Both the position numbers and the translations under genes were made by a program. 64,000 bases of DNA from Arctopsyche grandis (Eukaryota > Arthropoda > Insecta > Trichoptera > Hydropsychidae): NCBI RefSeq assembly GCF_051622035.1, contig NC_135355.1, forward strand, positions 8,742,501 through 8,806,500, given 5' to 3'. The notes under the pieces were generated by a model. The model had not been told where the DNA came from and did not search any database. It worked only from the letters and a program-made list of their open reading frames with translations. This document shows positions 35,313 through 46,189 of this stretch, in pieces; the stretch's first letter is position 1, and the number at the start of each line of letters is the position of its first letter.

Positions 35313-36290
35313 TACAGTACCGTGCAGAGAAATCGCTTCACCTGTAAATACTTTGAATTCTTGGAATTTCTCAGTAAAAGGTCCCCTAATTTCTAAAATA
35401 CTCTTTATTTATTCAAAAGGGTAGTATTTCGAACATTTTGAGGTATTTTATTAAGTTATTGTGCGGATTTCAAGTGAGTAACTGCGATTTGTGCGAAACA
35501 TGGTGAATTGTGTGAAACTTGACGTGACGAAAAATTGGCAAATAATTTCGCTATCTTCAAAAGGATTGTCCACACAAAAAATTACGTTGAAGTTGAGATG
35601 TCAACGGATAAGTTTAGCACATTTCCTCAAAAATAATCGAGAAACGGAACCCGGTATTTGCAAGCCAGGTAGACTTACCGCAAAAAAACAACCCCTCAAG
35701 AAGATAAGATGATAAAACGGTCGTGTTAAAGGGATAGTTTAAAAACTGCCCAGGATATAAGAGGAGAATTCAGTCAAACGAATGGAAAAGAGATCATCGT
35801 CGAAATTATAAGGACACGCCTTCGACAAGTAGGACATGGCGCACGACGAATAGCAAAAAAACCCTTTTTAACGGCAGTTATATGGAAAAAAATGGTTTTA
35901 TTGCGAAAAATTCCACAAAATTTGGACTGAAAATCATTGGGAGAATGTAATCTTTACTAAAGAGAGCAAGTTTAATCTTGGCGACTCCGATAGAATAAAT
36001 TGGATGAGGAGAAAGCCGAACGAACATTTCATTTATCATTGTGTTACTAGAATAGTTGAAAACCGGGCGGCCAAATGATTTGGGGATGTTTTTCGTATTA
36101 CGGCATGGGGGTACTACGTTTTTTCAATGGCACTGTGAAGATTACAGACTATGAAAAAAATTTGGAAATTTTCGCCGCCTTCCTATTGAGCAACATCTTT
36201 CAGAGTCAACCGCCTTTTCAAAGTCAAACGAAATTTCAGGTCGATTTTGCAAATTATCATCGGGCACAAATGATTTTTTTTTTTTTTTTA
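35313..36290 (+). pseudogene. Tc1-type transposase relic
   Basis: Left terminus CAGTACCGTGCAGAGAAATC follows a TA, as expected for Tc1/mariner. The N-terminal region (VNCVKLDVTKNWQIISLSSK then GLSTQKITLKL) resembles a paired-like helix-turn-helix. Frameshifted blocks SDRINWMRRKPNERFH and QMIWGCFSYYGMGVLRFFNG are the conserved centre of Tc1 transposases. Stops and frameshifts are frequent, and the right terminus is lost where the SINE begins. Confidence 0.8.
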
Positions 36291-36296
36291 CTTATA

Positions 36297-36515
36297 TACC
36301 AGGAAGGCCTTACAGGTAAACCCCAATGCGCCTACCTGGCCAATTACAAATTTACAAATTATAATTCAGCATTTTTTTTATATAAATCACTGAATTACGA
36401 GACACTGTAGAACTCGTAAATCAATGAGACATCTATTAATTTGTACATAAACTTATTTATTGTACATTAATTAATAACAAATTATAGGTGACATATCGTA
36501 TAGGAGGGTTTTTAT
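36297..36515 (-). repeat. 3' part of the tRNA-headed SINE family
   Basis: Minus-strand copy with the hairpin tail (ACCAGGAAGGCCTTACAGGT ... CGCCTACCTGG) and body motifs TTGTACATAAACTTATTTAT, GACATCTATTAAT and GGTGACATATCG shared with 59575-60060. Confidence 0.75.
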
Positions 36516-36871
36516 TATTTTGCATAGAATTGTTTGTCGGCTTCAGAATTTTGTAGCTAAGTCAGAACTAGTCATAAATAATAATAAAATAAACTTAAAA
36601 AATATATTGCGGCGATCTTTGGATAATTGCGCAGTACATTTACACCCAGAAAGTCTACCCGAACCGGAAGTGTTTCTAATCTAAATAAATACATTGTTCG
36701 TTTTATAATCTTATTTTTGAATTTCAATTTCAAACTTTTCTATTATAAGACTTTACTTTTACTACTCAACTACTAAACGTACTTCTAGTGTTACTAGCCT
36801 TTTCTGATTTTCTTTAACTCGTTACTTCTTTGCTCGTTTTGGATAGTCTTCTGTTTCTATACAATGTCGTA
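36516..36871. other. Noncoding DNA
   Basis: Probably flank of the DDE element; nothing recognised. Confidence 0.35.
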
Positions 36872-38120
36872 TCATAATTCTTCTACGCCACTTAATTCTC
36901 CATCACTTGAAGAATCCATATATTCGCTATCAGAATATTCTACTTTTATAATGTCAGTGAAATTGTCCGTTAAATTATCGAGTTTTGGTTCCAGTTCAAT
37001 AAATTTTTCTTCATGTTTTTTTCTCTGAATTTATTGTTGCGTAGGGGTGGGTGGAGGATCCAAGTAAAAGGCCAACAGTCGTTTCACAGCATTTATTGAT
37101 AATTAAGGAGATACACGCACTGGCTGTGCTCAGTCCAGAATTACATGATATCGCCTACGTACCGCCTTATAAAGGGTAGATCTCTCAGGACGTCTAATCT
37201 GTTTACCTGTTGTATAGTCACGTATTCGGATATGTATTTCCACGACATTGGGTCTCCCCGTACCGATTCTGAGAAATAACTAATAACGGTCATTGTTTAG
37301 CCTAAATGCACTTAGAGTCCAGATATAATCCTTGGAAGTAAGTGCAAGCACTTAGTTAATCCGATAACAGATATCCGTTGGTCTAAGTGCAATTCGCTCA
37401 ATCCGCGGCGTACGTAACAGTATCAATAGTGATTGACTATGCTTCTTTCCTAAACAGCTCTTCAACGACCTTTAAGCCAAACATGACATTTTTTGAAGCT
37501 ACTTTACCCTTAATAATGCCCCACAGTAATTCTATAGGGTTTAGTTATGGGTGGTAGGGTGGTAGGCGTAGTACATGAGTATGTCTTAGGCGTATGTCCG
37601 TGAGCTTCCAAGATTTTATCAAGTACAAACTCTTGATGATTTTGTTTATTGTTTTTTTATTATTTCATATAAAACGGGCTTTGTGCATTTTTCTGGATAA
37701 GGCATATTCTATTTTCTTAACCAAGCTAACATGTCAGCTTTTCTGGAATTAGATGTGGGCATAGGTTCTGACATGACATTATGGTACGACGCATTATCAA
37801 TAACAATTACAGATTGGGGTTGTAAATTTGGAACAAGCTTTTCTTTAATCCATTTTTGGTAATTAATCGCGTTTTAATTTTAGATGGATTTATAAGTAAC
37901 GCATTTGGAATAAATCCTTTTTCAGAACAGGCGTGAACTATTATTAGCATATTACCCTTATAAATCGGTACTCTGCAACCTTTGCTAGTTTCATCGGACC
38001 ATGATTTTGGCATCGTATGTGAGCTTTTTATATAGGATTCATCCGTGTAAACTATAGGGCGGCCTTGCAATCTATACTCTTCTAATTTGGAAAGATACAT
38101 ATATGGATCTCTTCAGTCGA
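36872..38120 (-). pseudogene. IS630/Tc1-superfamily DDE transposase relic, split by a solo LTR
   Basis: Reading leftwards: YLSKLEEYRLQGRPIVYTDE with SYIKSSHTMPKSW (first catalytic D in YTDES), GCRVPIYKGNMLIIVHACSE and GFIPNALL, then in another frame VIVIDNASYHNV (second D), LAWLRK, and NPIELLWGIIKGKVASKNV (third residue, E). After the 37035-37419 LTR the frame resumes with FREKKHEEKFIEL and the acidic tail MDSSSDGELSGVEEL-stop, as typical of this insect family. Internal stops and frameshifts mark it as dead. Sequence 38121-38264 may include part of its N-terminus or Gypsy sequence. Confidence 0.75.
37035..37419 (-). mobile_element. Solo LTR inside the DDE transposase relic
   Basis: 385 bp, TG...CA ends (minus strand TGTTACGTACGCCGCGG ... 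CCTACGCAACA). Contains CCCTTTATAAGGCGG (TATA) and CAATAAATGCTGTG (polyadenylation signal) in that order on the minus strand, fixing orientation. Flanks on the minus strand are ATAC and ATAA, a 4-bp target duplication with one mismatch. Could be a relative of the Gypsy pol debris at 38270-39115. Confidence 0.75.
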
Positions 38121-38269
38121 ATTACACTTGAATTTGTTTTCTTGTCCCCAGTGTATGGTATCAAGATCGTCTGTATGTACATTTCGTCTACATTTATGTA
38201 CTATGTACATATTAGTGATGCATTTCATCGCGTTAATAAAATACTGCTTGTTCTCGTTAGTCATTCGTT

Positions 38270-39115
38270 AACATGAATTTCTATTCTATTAAGAACGTCT
38301 GCGTTTGTGTTAGCTTTTCCATTTTTGTATTCGATTTTATAATCAATCTGTTCTAATTTGAGTCGCCATCTCACTAATTTAGAACCTTTCAGTGACATAA
38401 GCCATTCTAGAGGTTTGTGATATGTGATTAATTCGAATTTTCTTCCGAATAAGTAAGGTCTAAAATATCTCGTTGCCCAAACAATAGCTCATAGTTCCTT
38501 TTCTATTGTGGAATAGTTTTATTCAGTTTGTGTCAACGTTCTACTAGCATAACATATTGATTTATCGCTTCCAATAGTGGCTTGAGATAATATTGCACCT
38601 CAGTGGTGTCACCCCTATTTTGGAACAACGGGTTTCCAAATTTTTTTTCAAATAATTTATTTTGAAAATATATACAATATATACATTTTTTTTCGACCAA
38701 GTCACTATTACATGAAAGTTCATTAAATTTTCAAGATTTGTATAATTTTTGATAAAAATTATATGAATTTTTAGATTAAATAACGGGTTTCCGGAAACTT
38801 TTGATTTTTAACAACAGGTTTCCGGAAACCCATGGAAACCATTAGTGTGACACCACTGCTGCTCCTAAGGCTATGTTACTGGAGTCAGTTGTTAAAACAA
38901 ATGGTTTAGAAAAATCTGGGTATTGAAAAATGGTATCATTACACAAAAGTGTTTTACAATCTTCGGAACATTTAATGTATCGCTCGGTTTATATTACTTT
39001 CGCGTCTTTCCTTGGTTTCATTCGTAAATTAGTAAATTCGGCTATCTTGGGTGCATTTATCCAATCACCATTTTTGCCGTCCATTTCGGCTGCGGGCTGC
39101 AGACTCCCAGTCTAT
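38270..39115 (-). pseudogene. Ty3/Gypsy pol fragment (RT end to RNase H)
   Basis: Minus-strand reading: DGKNGDWINAPKIAEFTNLR and a CSEDCKTLL...YPDFSKPFVLTTDSSNIALG segment (RNase H catalytic D), then after the 258-bp MITE SQATIGSDKSICYASRTLTQ, NYSTIEKEL (catalytic E), AIVWATRYFRPYLFGRKFEL, HKPLEWLMSLKGSKLVRWRL and YKNGKANTNADVLNRIE. This is the standard Gypsy RT-RNase H junction. Stops are present, and integrase is missing. Confidence 0.88.
38601..38858. mobile_element. 258-bp MITE inside the Gypsy fragment
   Basis: Ends CAGTGGTGTCAC (38601) and GTGTGACACCACTG (ending 38858), with subterminal GGGTTTCC / GGAAACCC. Flanking octamers TTGCACCT and CTGCTCCT agree at 5-6 of 8 positions, a decayed hAT-type duplication. 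Removing it restores the ...ALGA-A... RNase H reading. Confidence 0.8.
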
Positions 39116-39314
39116 TTATGCTGACCATACGTCCCTTATTTAAGAGGACATTTCTATATTTCACTAATCTGTCCTTTTGGACAGTTCTATATTTCACTAA
39201 TCTGGCAATTTTGTAAAAAAATTGCCTTTTGGTCTTTTATTTTTTAAAATCGACTATCGCTAAAAATATATTAACGCTGAAATATTTAATGATGCAATTC
39301 ATGAATTTAATCAA
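39116..39314. other. Unclassified repeat-like sequence
   Basis: Contains the tandem phrases TATATTTCACTAATCTG (twice, about 39152 and 39190). No further assignment. Confidence 0.35.
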
Positions 39315-39655
39315 ACCCATATTGATTATTTATAACGGGGGCCCCAGGGGGGCCCAAAGGGGGCGCAGCCGTCATTTTTGATTCATAGATCGATTTATTT
39401 TTTAAAAGGCAAAGGCTCAGGGGGCGCCAAGGGCGAAGCCCTAGAAGGCAAAGGCTCAGGGGGGCGCCGACGGCGAAGCCCTAGAAGGCAAAGGCTCAGG
39501 GGGGCGCCGAGGCCGAGGCCTAAAATATAAAAAACAAAAAGAAAATTAATTTTATAAATTTTTTTTTTTTTTTTAATAAAATGTTTACTATTAGATTAGT
39601 CATGTTTAAGTGGTTTATATTACAAATACCGAGCGAAGCCGGGTAATACAGCTAG
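39315..39655 (+). mobile_element. Helitron-like element (3' part) with a 37-bp GC-rich tandem
   Basis: Ends TACCGAGCGAAGCCGGGTAA TACAG-CTAG followed by T. The CCGaGC-GAA-GCCGG hairpin lies about 10 nt before CTAG, a Helitron 3' hallmark. Upstream, AAGGCAAAGGCTCAGGGGGG-CGCC...GAAGCCCTAG repeats three times with ~37-bp period (39408-39522). The 5' TC end of this copy is not identified. Confidence 0.6.
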
Positions 39656-39980
39656 TCTAATATATAATTTCGAAAGAGACTTTGCATATACATACATACA
39701 TACCTTGGTTGGTTGGTTCGTAGACAACACATTCGATTTCTTTTTTCGATTCATATGCGCTGATTCGATTTTTTTCGATTCAAAGAATTCAAAGTCTCCG
39801 GGGGCGAAGGGGCCGGGGGTGCCGCCGGATTCTGGTATATATGTATGTACATATAATTTCGAAAGAGACTTAATATAATATATATGTTTGTTTGTTCGTG
39901 ACAGTCAATTTAATAAAAAAAACAAATGAGTATTCGAATAAATTTATATAAAATAAAAAGAAGCCGGGTAAAACCACTAG
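39656..39980 (+). mobile_element. Second Helitron-like element, abutting the first head-to-tail
   Basis: Begins TCTAATATATAATTTCGAAA immediately after the CTAG of the previous element and ends GAAGCCGGGTAAAACCACTA G (39977-39980 is CTAG) followed by T. An internal second TATAATTTCGAAAGAGACTT at about 39851 suggests two units fused. Confidence 0.65.
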
Positions 39981-40960
39981 TGTGTAATAAATATGATTGC
40001 TTAAAATTTAAAATTGTATATGCTAATATTTTATAATACATGTTATAAACTTATAAAGCAATTTTTTAATAAAACGATTCTTTATCTGTATGTCCCCTAT
40101 TTTTTCCAAAAAAATTTGGTCACTGTAAGTACAAATGCACGCTATTTTTGTTTGCATTCGGTCACCGATGTGGTCAACGAGCTACTACGGCCCGATTCAT
40201 CACTGCAGCTCCTCCACTATAAATTCTCAAGAGCAGGGCCGCGCCTACCATATATAAAAATGTGTGCAACGCACACAGGCGGCTGAAATAAAAAGGTGGC
40301 CGAAAGAAATGAGAGTCGAAAAAATTATATTCCTTAAAAAATACGAAACAAGTCATCGTACGTTTTAAAGTGCATTTAGGTTTTCTTGTTGTATACTTGT
40401 GGATTGCTGTTGCAAGTAACAACTTGTAACACACCCAAACTATAATTCGGGGAAATAACGGGATAGCAGGTATAGCTTCGGTCCGCATAGAGCTAGATCT
40501 TTTATGTTCTATTATCTTTGCGATCTAATGTGGGAAAAACACCATATTTTCATGAATTAATTTGAAAACGTTCAGTCTCTCTTATCGTCTGGTCCTGATC
40601 AGAACTAAACCTTCTGGTTTTCTGTATGTTTTTCTGGTTAATTTTTATTGTGATTTAAATTTTCAACACTATATTTCTCACACAATATTTTTCACAAGGC
40701 AGTTAGGGATGATGTCACCTGGTCCGGTAAAACAAAATTTGAAAAAAAAGTAAATATTTATATACATATATAACTTCAAAAATTAATATGTTGACAACTA
40801 ATGATATTAGAGACTTCATAAAATAGCCCCGGAAATCTTTAAGACTTTAAGTAAAATAGTAAATTAAAAGTTAAGCGCAAATGAGCCAAATGAGTCAAAA
40901 AGAAAAAGGAAATGAGCCAAAAAGTATTGATATGTAATGAAAGTAACGATACGTCAAAAT
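39981..40960. other. Noncoding DNA
   Basis: A possible transposon terminus CAGGGCCGCGCCTACC at 40234; partner not located. No exon recognised. Confidence 0.4.
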
Positions 40961-40964
40961 AAAA

Positions 40965-41656
40965 AAATTCGGGTGTGACCAACCCATGGCTTTATCTATG
41001 TATTTGAGGAATATAAGAAAGTCACAAAACAAAATTCTATATTGAACCGTACAGACACATTCACACATATCCGGCAGTATTATGAAATATTAATAGCTAT
41101 GACAGCATTTTCGATACAAATTGAGCGCAAATGTATGGAAACTTGCACAAGACATAACTTCTACTTCCGGTTGTCGGATTTTGTTCCATATTTTTTTATT
41201 ACTTAAAGTCACTATCAGTATTATACACAATAAATATCAAAAATATTAAAATAAATTAAAAGGTCAAAATAAAATAATGAAATATTGTTTTAAAAAAAAA
41301 ATACTACTTTCGGTTTACGAATTCTGACCAAAACCTAATGAGCAAGTTAGTACACAAAGAATACAAATATAAATTTTCAGCTCGATATGTTCAGGGGTGT
41401 GGACAGAATCGTATTTATAACATTTTTAACCTTTATAAGAGGAAAAAATCCCACTGCTGGTTAATTAAATTTAGTGATTTTTTTTTTATTTTCATGACAT
41501 TGATACAAGAATTAAAAATATAGTGGAAGAAAAATCGAACAAGAGTAACTTGCTACTTCCGGTTGACGGATGCTTACCAAATTTTACACATAACTTAGTA
41601 TTAAGCTTAAACTTCACACACATACACACACACGCACACACGCACACACGCACGCA

Positions 41657-41695
<39 letters not shown>

Positions 41696-41820
41696 TTTTC
41701 TAGATAATGAAAACGTGATCAGTGATCGATTCCGAATTCGAATCAGTCAAAATCTCGAGTTCGAATTTTCGCATGATCACAAAACTTGATCTATTGTTAC
41801 TACGTACATATGTAGATTAA
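40965..41820 (+). repeat. CTTCCGGT-periodic element copy with CA microsatellite
   Basis: Starts AATTCGGGTGTGACCAACCC, ends TACGTACATATGTAGATTAA. CTTCCGG-type blocks at about 41164, 41307 (CTTTCGGT), 41454 (CTGCTGG) and 41556. A long (CA)n array at 41613-41693 replaces the short AC run of other copies. Confidence 0.85.
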
Positions 41821-42150
41821 GTAACTAGTAACTGGTACAAAGTGCCCTCCTGCGAAACTTGAGGAATTTTAAAAAATTATCAACAATTTAAAGATTATTT
41901 ACAATTATCAATAGTTCACATATAATATTATAGAAAGCTATTTTTTGGTAAAAAATGTAAAGAAATATTTGGCATGAAAACCTGGCCATAAGGCCAAATA
42001 TCACTCTGTGCACTGGTTAAAAAAGTGCAGGGAAAGTGCGGGGATCATTGTGATCAACAATTTATTTTTGCTACTTTGCAATCATTTTCACGGTATCGTT
42101 TTTGACGAGTGAAGGCACATCATTACATTATATGTACATATATATGTAAT
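41821..42150. other. Noncoding DNA
   Basis: The phrase TGCCCTCCTGCGAAACTTGA (41844) is mirrored at about 43435 (CAGGTGGGCACTTTGTAAC), hinting at an inverted repeat pair around the GC-rich block. Confidence 0.4.
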
Positions 42151-42480
42151 CGGTCTCCGTGACGAGACAGAATGTTAAATGACAGAAAACGCAAATATCG
42201 GAAGGCAAAGATCGAAAATCGAAAGATTTGAAGTCGAAAGATCAAAAAAAAAATGGTGCATGGTAAACGGTACATACTCACTTAATTTGCGCCAGCAGGA
42301 TACAACAGGAACAAGAGGAACAGGCTTTTCCTCCCGTATTAATGTGCGCGCGCAGAATACGGGAGGAAAAGCCTGTTCCTCTTGTGCCTGTTGTATCTTA
42401 AGATCTTTCGATTTTCGATCTTTGCCTTCCGATATTTGCGTTTTCGGGCGTTTGAATTTCGGTACCGTGAGGTAGACCCA
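42151..42480. mobile_element. Second copy of the 386-bp foldback family (330 bp)
   Basis: Begins CGGTCTCCGTGACGAGACAG and ends CGTGAGGTAGACCCA. Inner perfect palindrome AACAGGCTTTTCCTCCCGTA / TACGGGAGGAAAAGCCTGTT around a GCGCGCGC core. No clean target duplication. It sits just upstream of the GC-rich block. Confidence 0.85.
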
Positions 42481-42579
42481 TAATATATCGATGCGCGAAG
42501 TAAATGATCAGCAAAATGTCTTTGCGTAAACTTAGGAATTTTTCACGCTGTACACCCCAGACATGGAGCGATCGTTTTT

Positions 42580-43049
42580 CGCAGTGGCATCACTGTAAAT
42601 AGTCAACATTCCTCGCGTGCCTTCACCGCGCCGCCGCTCAAATGTCAAACCGGCGCAATTGATCGGCGGTTGCCGGTCTGGTGAGACGTGTGTTTGCGAG
42701 CGCGCGTCACGCGAACAGGACGTGTTTGCGAGTCGTGACGAGTATCGATCGTGAGGCGCGGCGCATCCTGGCAACCCCCCCCCCCCCCCCCTCAAGGCAG
42801 CCCTCGTCTGTCGCTGCGCCCCCTCGGCCTCCGCCCCCTGCAACCCTCTCCTGTCGCCCCCGCGCCCTCCGCCACATTCGCATTCCTGAACGAAACACCG
42901 CGCGCGCGCATATTTGTATTTGTGTTGCAGCGCCTAAACGCTCAAACGCCCGGGCCTGACGCCTAACGCCCAAACGCTAAGCGCCTAAACGCGCGTTTCA
43001 ATCTGTCGACAAAATCGATACATCGCATCGCACCAGTCGTCGCTGAAAG
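42580..43049 (+). promoter_or_regulatory. GC-rich promoter and noncoding first exon, candidate for Tgi
   Basis: The only long CpG-dense stretch in the window: repeated CGCGCG, GCGCCTAAACGC and CCCCGCGCC motifs in otherwise AT-rich DNA. It ends GTCGTCGCTGAAAG|GTAAGCAC, a near-consensus splice donor at 43049/43050. No credible ORF crosses the donor, so I read it as a 5' UTR exon. The next compatible + strand acceptor with coding sequence is at 61068, where Tgi has only 12 nt of UTR before its ATG. Two CATTCC motifs (42607, 42881) match the core site for Scalloped/TEAD, but a hexamer is weak evidence. It could instead serve an unseen gene. Confidence 0.5.
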
Positions 43050-43545
43050 GTAAGCACATTGTTTGTAATCAACATTACGACGTCACTGTTTCTGTTACTG
43101 ACGCGCACGTGCGCAAACTCGACCCAGTACGTACATACAGCGTTTGACAACTTTGCCCTTTTTTATTTATTCTTTTCTTTATTTTCACCGTCCCATTATG
43201 TAAAGTTGAATATAATATTGTCATACGAATGCCATGCGTTGAGGAATGTGTTACCGGTTTCCATACTGTTCAACTTTGCGATCTACGACCGGCGCACAGA
43301 GTGGTATTTGTCCTGAAAATCTGGCCAAAAATATTTTTTTACTAGAAAATAACTTTCTGTACTATTTCATGCCAGCATATTTTTATTGACGATTGTAAAC
43401 AATCTTAAAATTGTTGTTAATTTTTCGAAATTCCTCAAATTTCGCAGGTGGGCACTTTGTAACAGTTACTAGTTTTTTTCTTCTCAATCTTTGAATTTTT
43501 GAATAAAAAGCCTCTCGATGCTTCCTATTATTATATCATGTAGAT
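43050..43545. other. Noncoding DNA after the putative first exon
   Basis: Would be intron if the donor is used. No coding exon recognised. Confidence 0.4.
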
Positions 43546-44194
43546 TAGCGTTTCCCAAATATTGGGTCACGACCCGGTACAAAAAACTTAACCTCTTTTT
43601 TCTTCACAAAAAACTTAACCTCTCCATCTTACTGTTACTAACTTATAGTTGAACTGTATTTTCAGTTGTGATATATTTTAACCAGTTGGAATGTAATTCG
43701 CTATTTGAATCAACTCTCGTGGGTTAGACGGAATATATTCCAACTAGTCAAAATATATTACAATTGAAAATACACTTCGACTATAACGGCAGTTGGTACC
43801 AGGTTAGATGGAATATATTACAAGTGTAAGATACACTCCAGCAACGTTTCCCAAATGATGGGTCACAAAAAGCAAAATGCCGGGTCGCCGATTTCCTAAA
43901 ATAAATAAATGATTGGTACATTTGATTTCTTTATATTATCAGAGTATAATAACTAGTCACCGGACCCTGAGGGGCCCTTTTATTGTTCAAATGTTGTAAA
44001 TGCATTGTTAAAGGTTTGCCGAACCATTTTTACAAAGCATTTACAACAATTGAACAATAAACGGCACGCTTCCGGTCCTACCTCTAATAATAACATAAAT
44101 AATGTCGGTAGTATAGGCAATAACAAATTTAGTGGGTCACGAAGGAGAAATATTAAAATAACCGGGCGCGTAAAAAATAGTTTGAGAAACGCTG
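43546..44194. mobile_element. 649-bp hAT-type MITE with perfect 8-bp target duplication, host of a nested MITE
   Basis: Ends TAGCGTTTCCCAAA (43546) and TTTGAGAAACGCTG (ending 44194), related to the 29319-29707 family. Flanking octamers ATGTAGAT at 43538-43545 and 44195-44202. A second CAACGTTTCCCAAATGATGG at about 43843 suggests an internal duplication. The 133-bp MITE is inserted at 43954. Confidence 0.92.
43954..44086. mobile_element. 133-bp palindromic MITE with perfect 8-bp target duplication (nested)
   Basis: Begins TAGTCACCGGACC and ends GGTCCTACCTCTA; inner palindrome TTGTTCAAATGTTGTAAATG / CATTTACAACAATTGAACAA. Flanking octamers ATAATAAC at 43946-43953 and 44087-44094. Same length as the copy at 30644. 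Confidence 0.95.
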
Positions 44195-44569
44195 ATGTAG
44201 ATGCTTTCATGTCATAGACATGACAATCTTCAGGAGAACTGGAATATAAATTAAGTTTAAGGGGCAAATTCGGGCAAACTTTGTTTCACTAGAATAAAAG
44301 AAGAGATCCTAAAGTTTCATATCACAAATGACAGGATTCGACCGCGACTACATTTGGCTAGTGAGCTTAACCCAGATAAGGACTCCACAGTGAAACGTCA
44401 TATTTATCTACCCGCTTTGGGACCCCAACATATACTCAATTTGTGAAAATTTGAATTTTTAATTTTTGGCCAGCTTTTGAAGCAAAATACCAGTATGTGC
44501 GGCGTTTCTCCGACGCAAGGCAACTGAATCGAATAAATACATATGTGTATATATTTTTATTTTTACATA
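44195..44569. other. Noncoding DNA
   Basis: Nothing recognised. Confidence 0.4.
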
Positions 44570-45000
44570 CATATATACTAGGAAGGCCTGACAGATAGAC
44601 CCCAATGCGCCTTCCTAGACAATTAATTACAAATATTGCAGCATTTTATTACATAAATAACTGTATTTCGAGAGGCTGAAGAATGCAAAATTAACAATTA
44701 ATTAATTAATCTATTAAGATATCTATGGATTTAGACTTGTACATAAAATTTTACATACTGTACATAAATCAAATTCAGATATTTGTGACAGCGGGTAGGA
44801 TGAGTTTTGCCAATTTGAGGAACCGTTGCAACAATGAAAATCAGATAAATTGGGTAACTCTGATGAGAAACGATCGACTTGGAGTCACAAATATCCAAGT
44901 CTGGCCAGCAGTGTTAAAGATTAGCATGGGATCGAACTCAGTTATCTCTCGGTTTTCACAATCTCACAACTTCATACTTAAAAAAATCAAGGAGTCGCTC
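44570..45000 (-). mobile_element. SINE copy, nearly complete (minus)
   Basis: Reading leftwards: GAGTTCGATCCC (B-box-like), the body TGGCCAGACTTGGATATTTG / TGACTCCAAGTCGATCGTTT / CTCATCAGAGTTACCC, then ATGTACAAGTC...ATAGATATCTTAAT, and the tail TAGGAAGGCGCATTGGGGTC ... CAGGCCTTCCTAGTATATAT. Co-linear with 59640-60010. A 111-codon ORF on the other strand is incidental. Confidence 0.8.
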
Positions 45001-46069
45001 GAATTTTTTCAAGGTTTATATCAGGTTTTCTTCGTTAACGACTCTACAGTCCCCAAATAAAATACACATTGCAATTAATGTGTAATTAAAATTAAAAAAT
45101 TGTATGCATTTGTTTATTTTTGTTATAAATCTATAAACGTTTGAAATTTGCTATCGTTTCGTTTGTCTTTGCCTACACTTTGTTATCGAACAAAAATTTT
45201 TCATTGGTATTGGTTATACGGGCGCATCCGAGCATCGAGTATGCACTATTGATTGCAATACCGGTTTACCGGTAAATCGGCAAAATTTCGCCTTTGTTAA
45301 TACCAGTATCTTAATTTAGTTTTTTCCAGAATACTCACTGAGATTAAGTAAATAATTTAAAGTTCATGTAAATTTTCATTTTCATTTCACCTCAATAATT
45401 TTAACATAAAAATTAAAAAAAATGTTTTTTCGGAAAAATAATTACAAAATTTGTAATATTACTATTCACAAAAAAAAAAAATTTTAACGCAGAAGCATAC
45501 AACCTTTGCGCCCATATATATGCAAATAAATGCATAAAAACAACAATATTTATTTGCATACGATATCGTTATCCGGACCTATGTACATACATTTATGTGT
45601 AATTTCGATCCCATACAATGTCACATTAGTATTGAAAGAAATTCCACATTGTGCGGACGTTATCTATTGTCAGCCAGTCGACCGCAAATATTTGAAAATT
45701 TTCAGATAAACTGATACCGGTAATGGCCTCTCTCGAAATACTTTTTTTGGTCAATTACACTAACGTGTACATGTAAATGTTTAATTGTCGTTGTATAATC
45801 GTAACGAAAAACGCGGTTGTTGTTCATAAAACCACGAGAGCTGAGCGTTTTGGCGCAGCTGCCGACCCTCGCATGCGTCCACATTCCACACACACAAAAG
45901 GTTACATATCCCACTCGGCTTCACAACCAAAACATGCTAACTGTGCTTTGTGTAATGCCTAAACGTATCCCCCTACTCTTATTTTGACAAAAAAAAAAAT
46001 TTTTTCAATTATATCCCTATAAGGAGCTAAGTTTCCGTTTGGTTCATAATTGGATAAATTCAACAAAAA
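45001..46069. other. Noncoding DNA
   Basis: Slightly GC-richer at 45800-45930. No splice-supported exon. Confidence 0.35.
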
Positions 46070-46150
46070 AATTCGAATGTGACCAACCCATGACTCTCTA
46101 CATATGTATTTGAAGAATATAAGAAGTATAAAAAACCAATTTTTTACAGT
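46070..46150 (+). repeat. Left-end fragment of the CTTCCGGT-periodic element
   Basis: AAAAATTCGAATGTGACCAA CCCATGACTC...TATTTGAAGAATATAAGAAG matches the element's left end only. Confidence 0.7.
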
Positions 46151-46189
46151 GCTTGATGTCACCTATTTGCTCAAAGTTTTAATGTTGCA

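Noticed and set aside
43059..43316. 85-codon ORF directly after the GC-rich block
   Set aside because: It starts after the strong GTAAGC donor and has no domain or splice support; more likely intron.
44725..45060. 111-codon plus-strand ORF
   Set aside because: Largely the antisense of a SINE copy.
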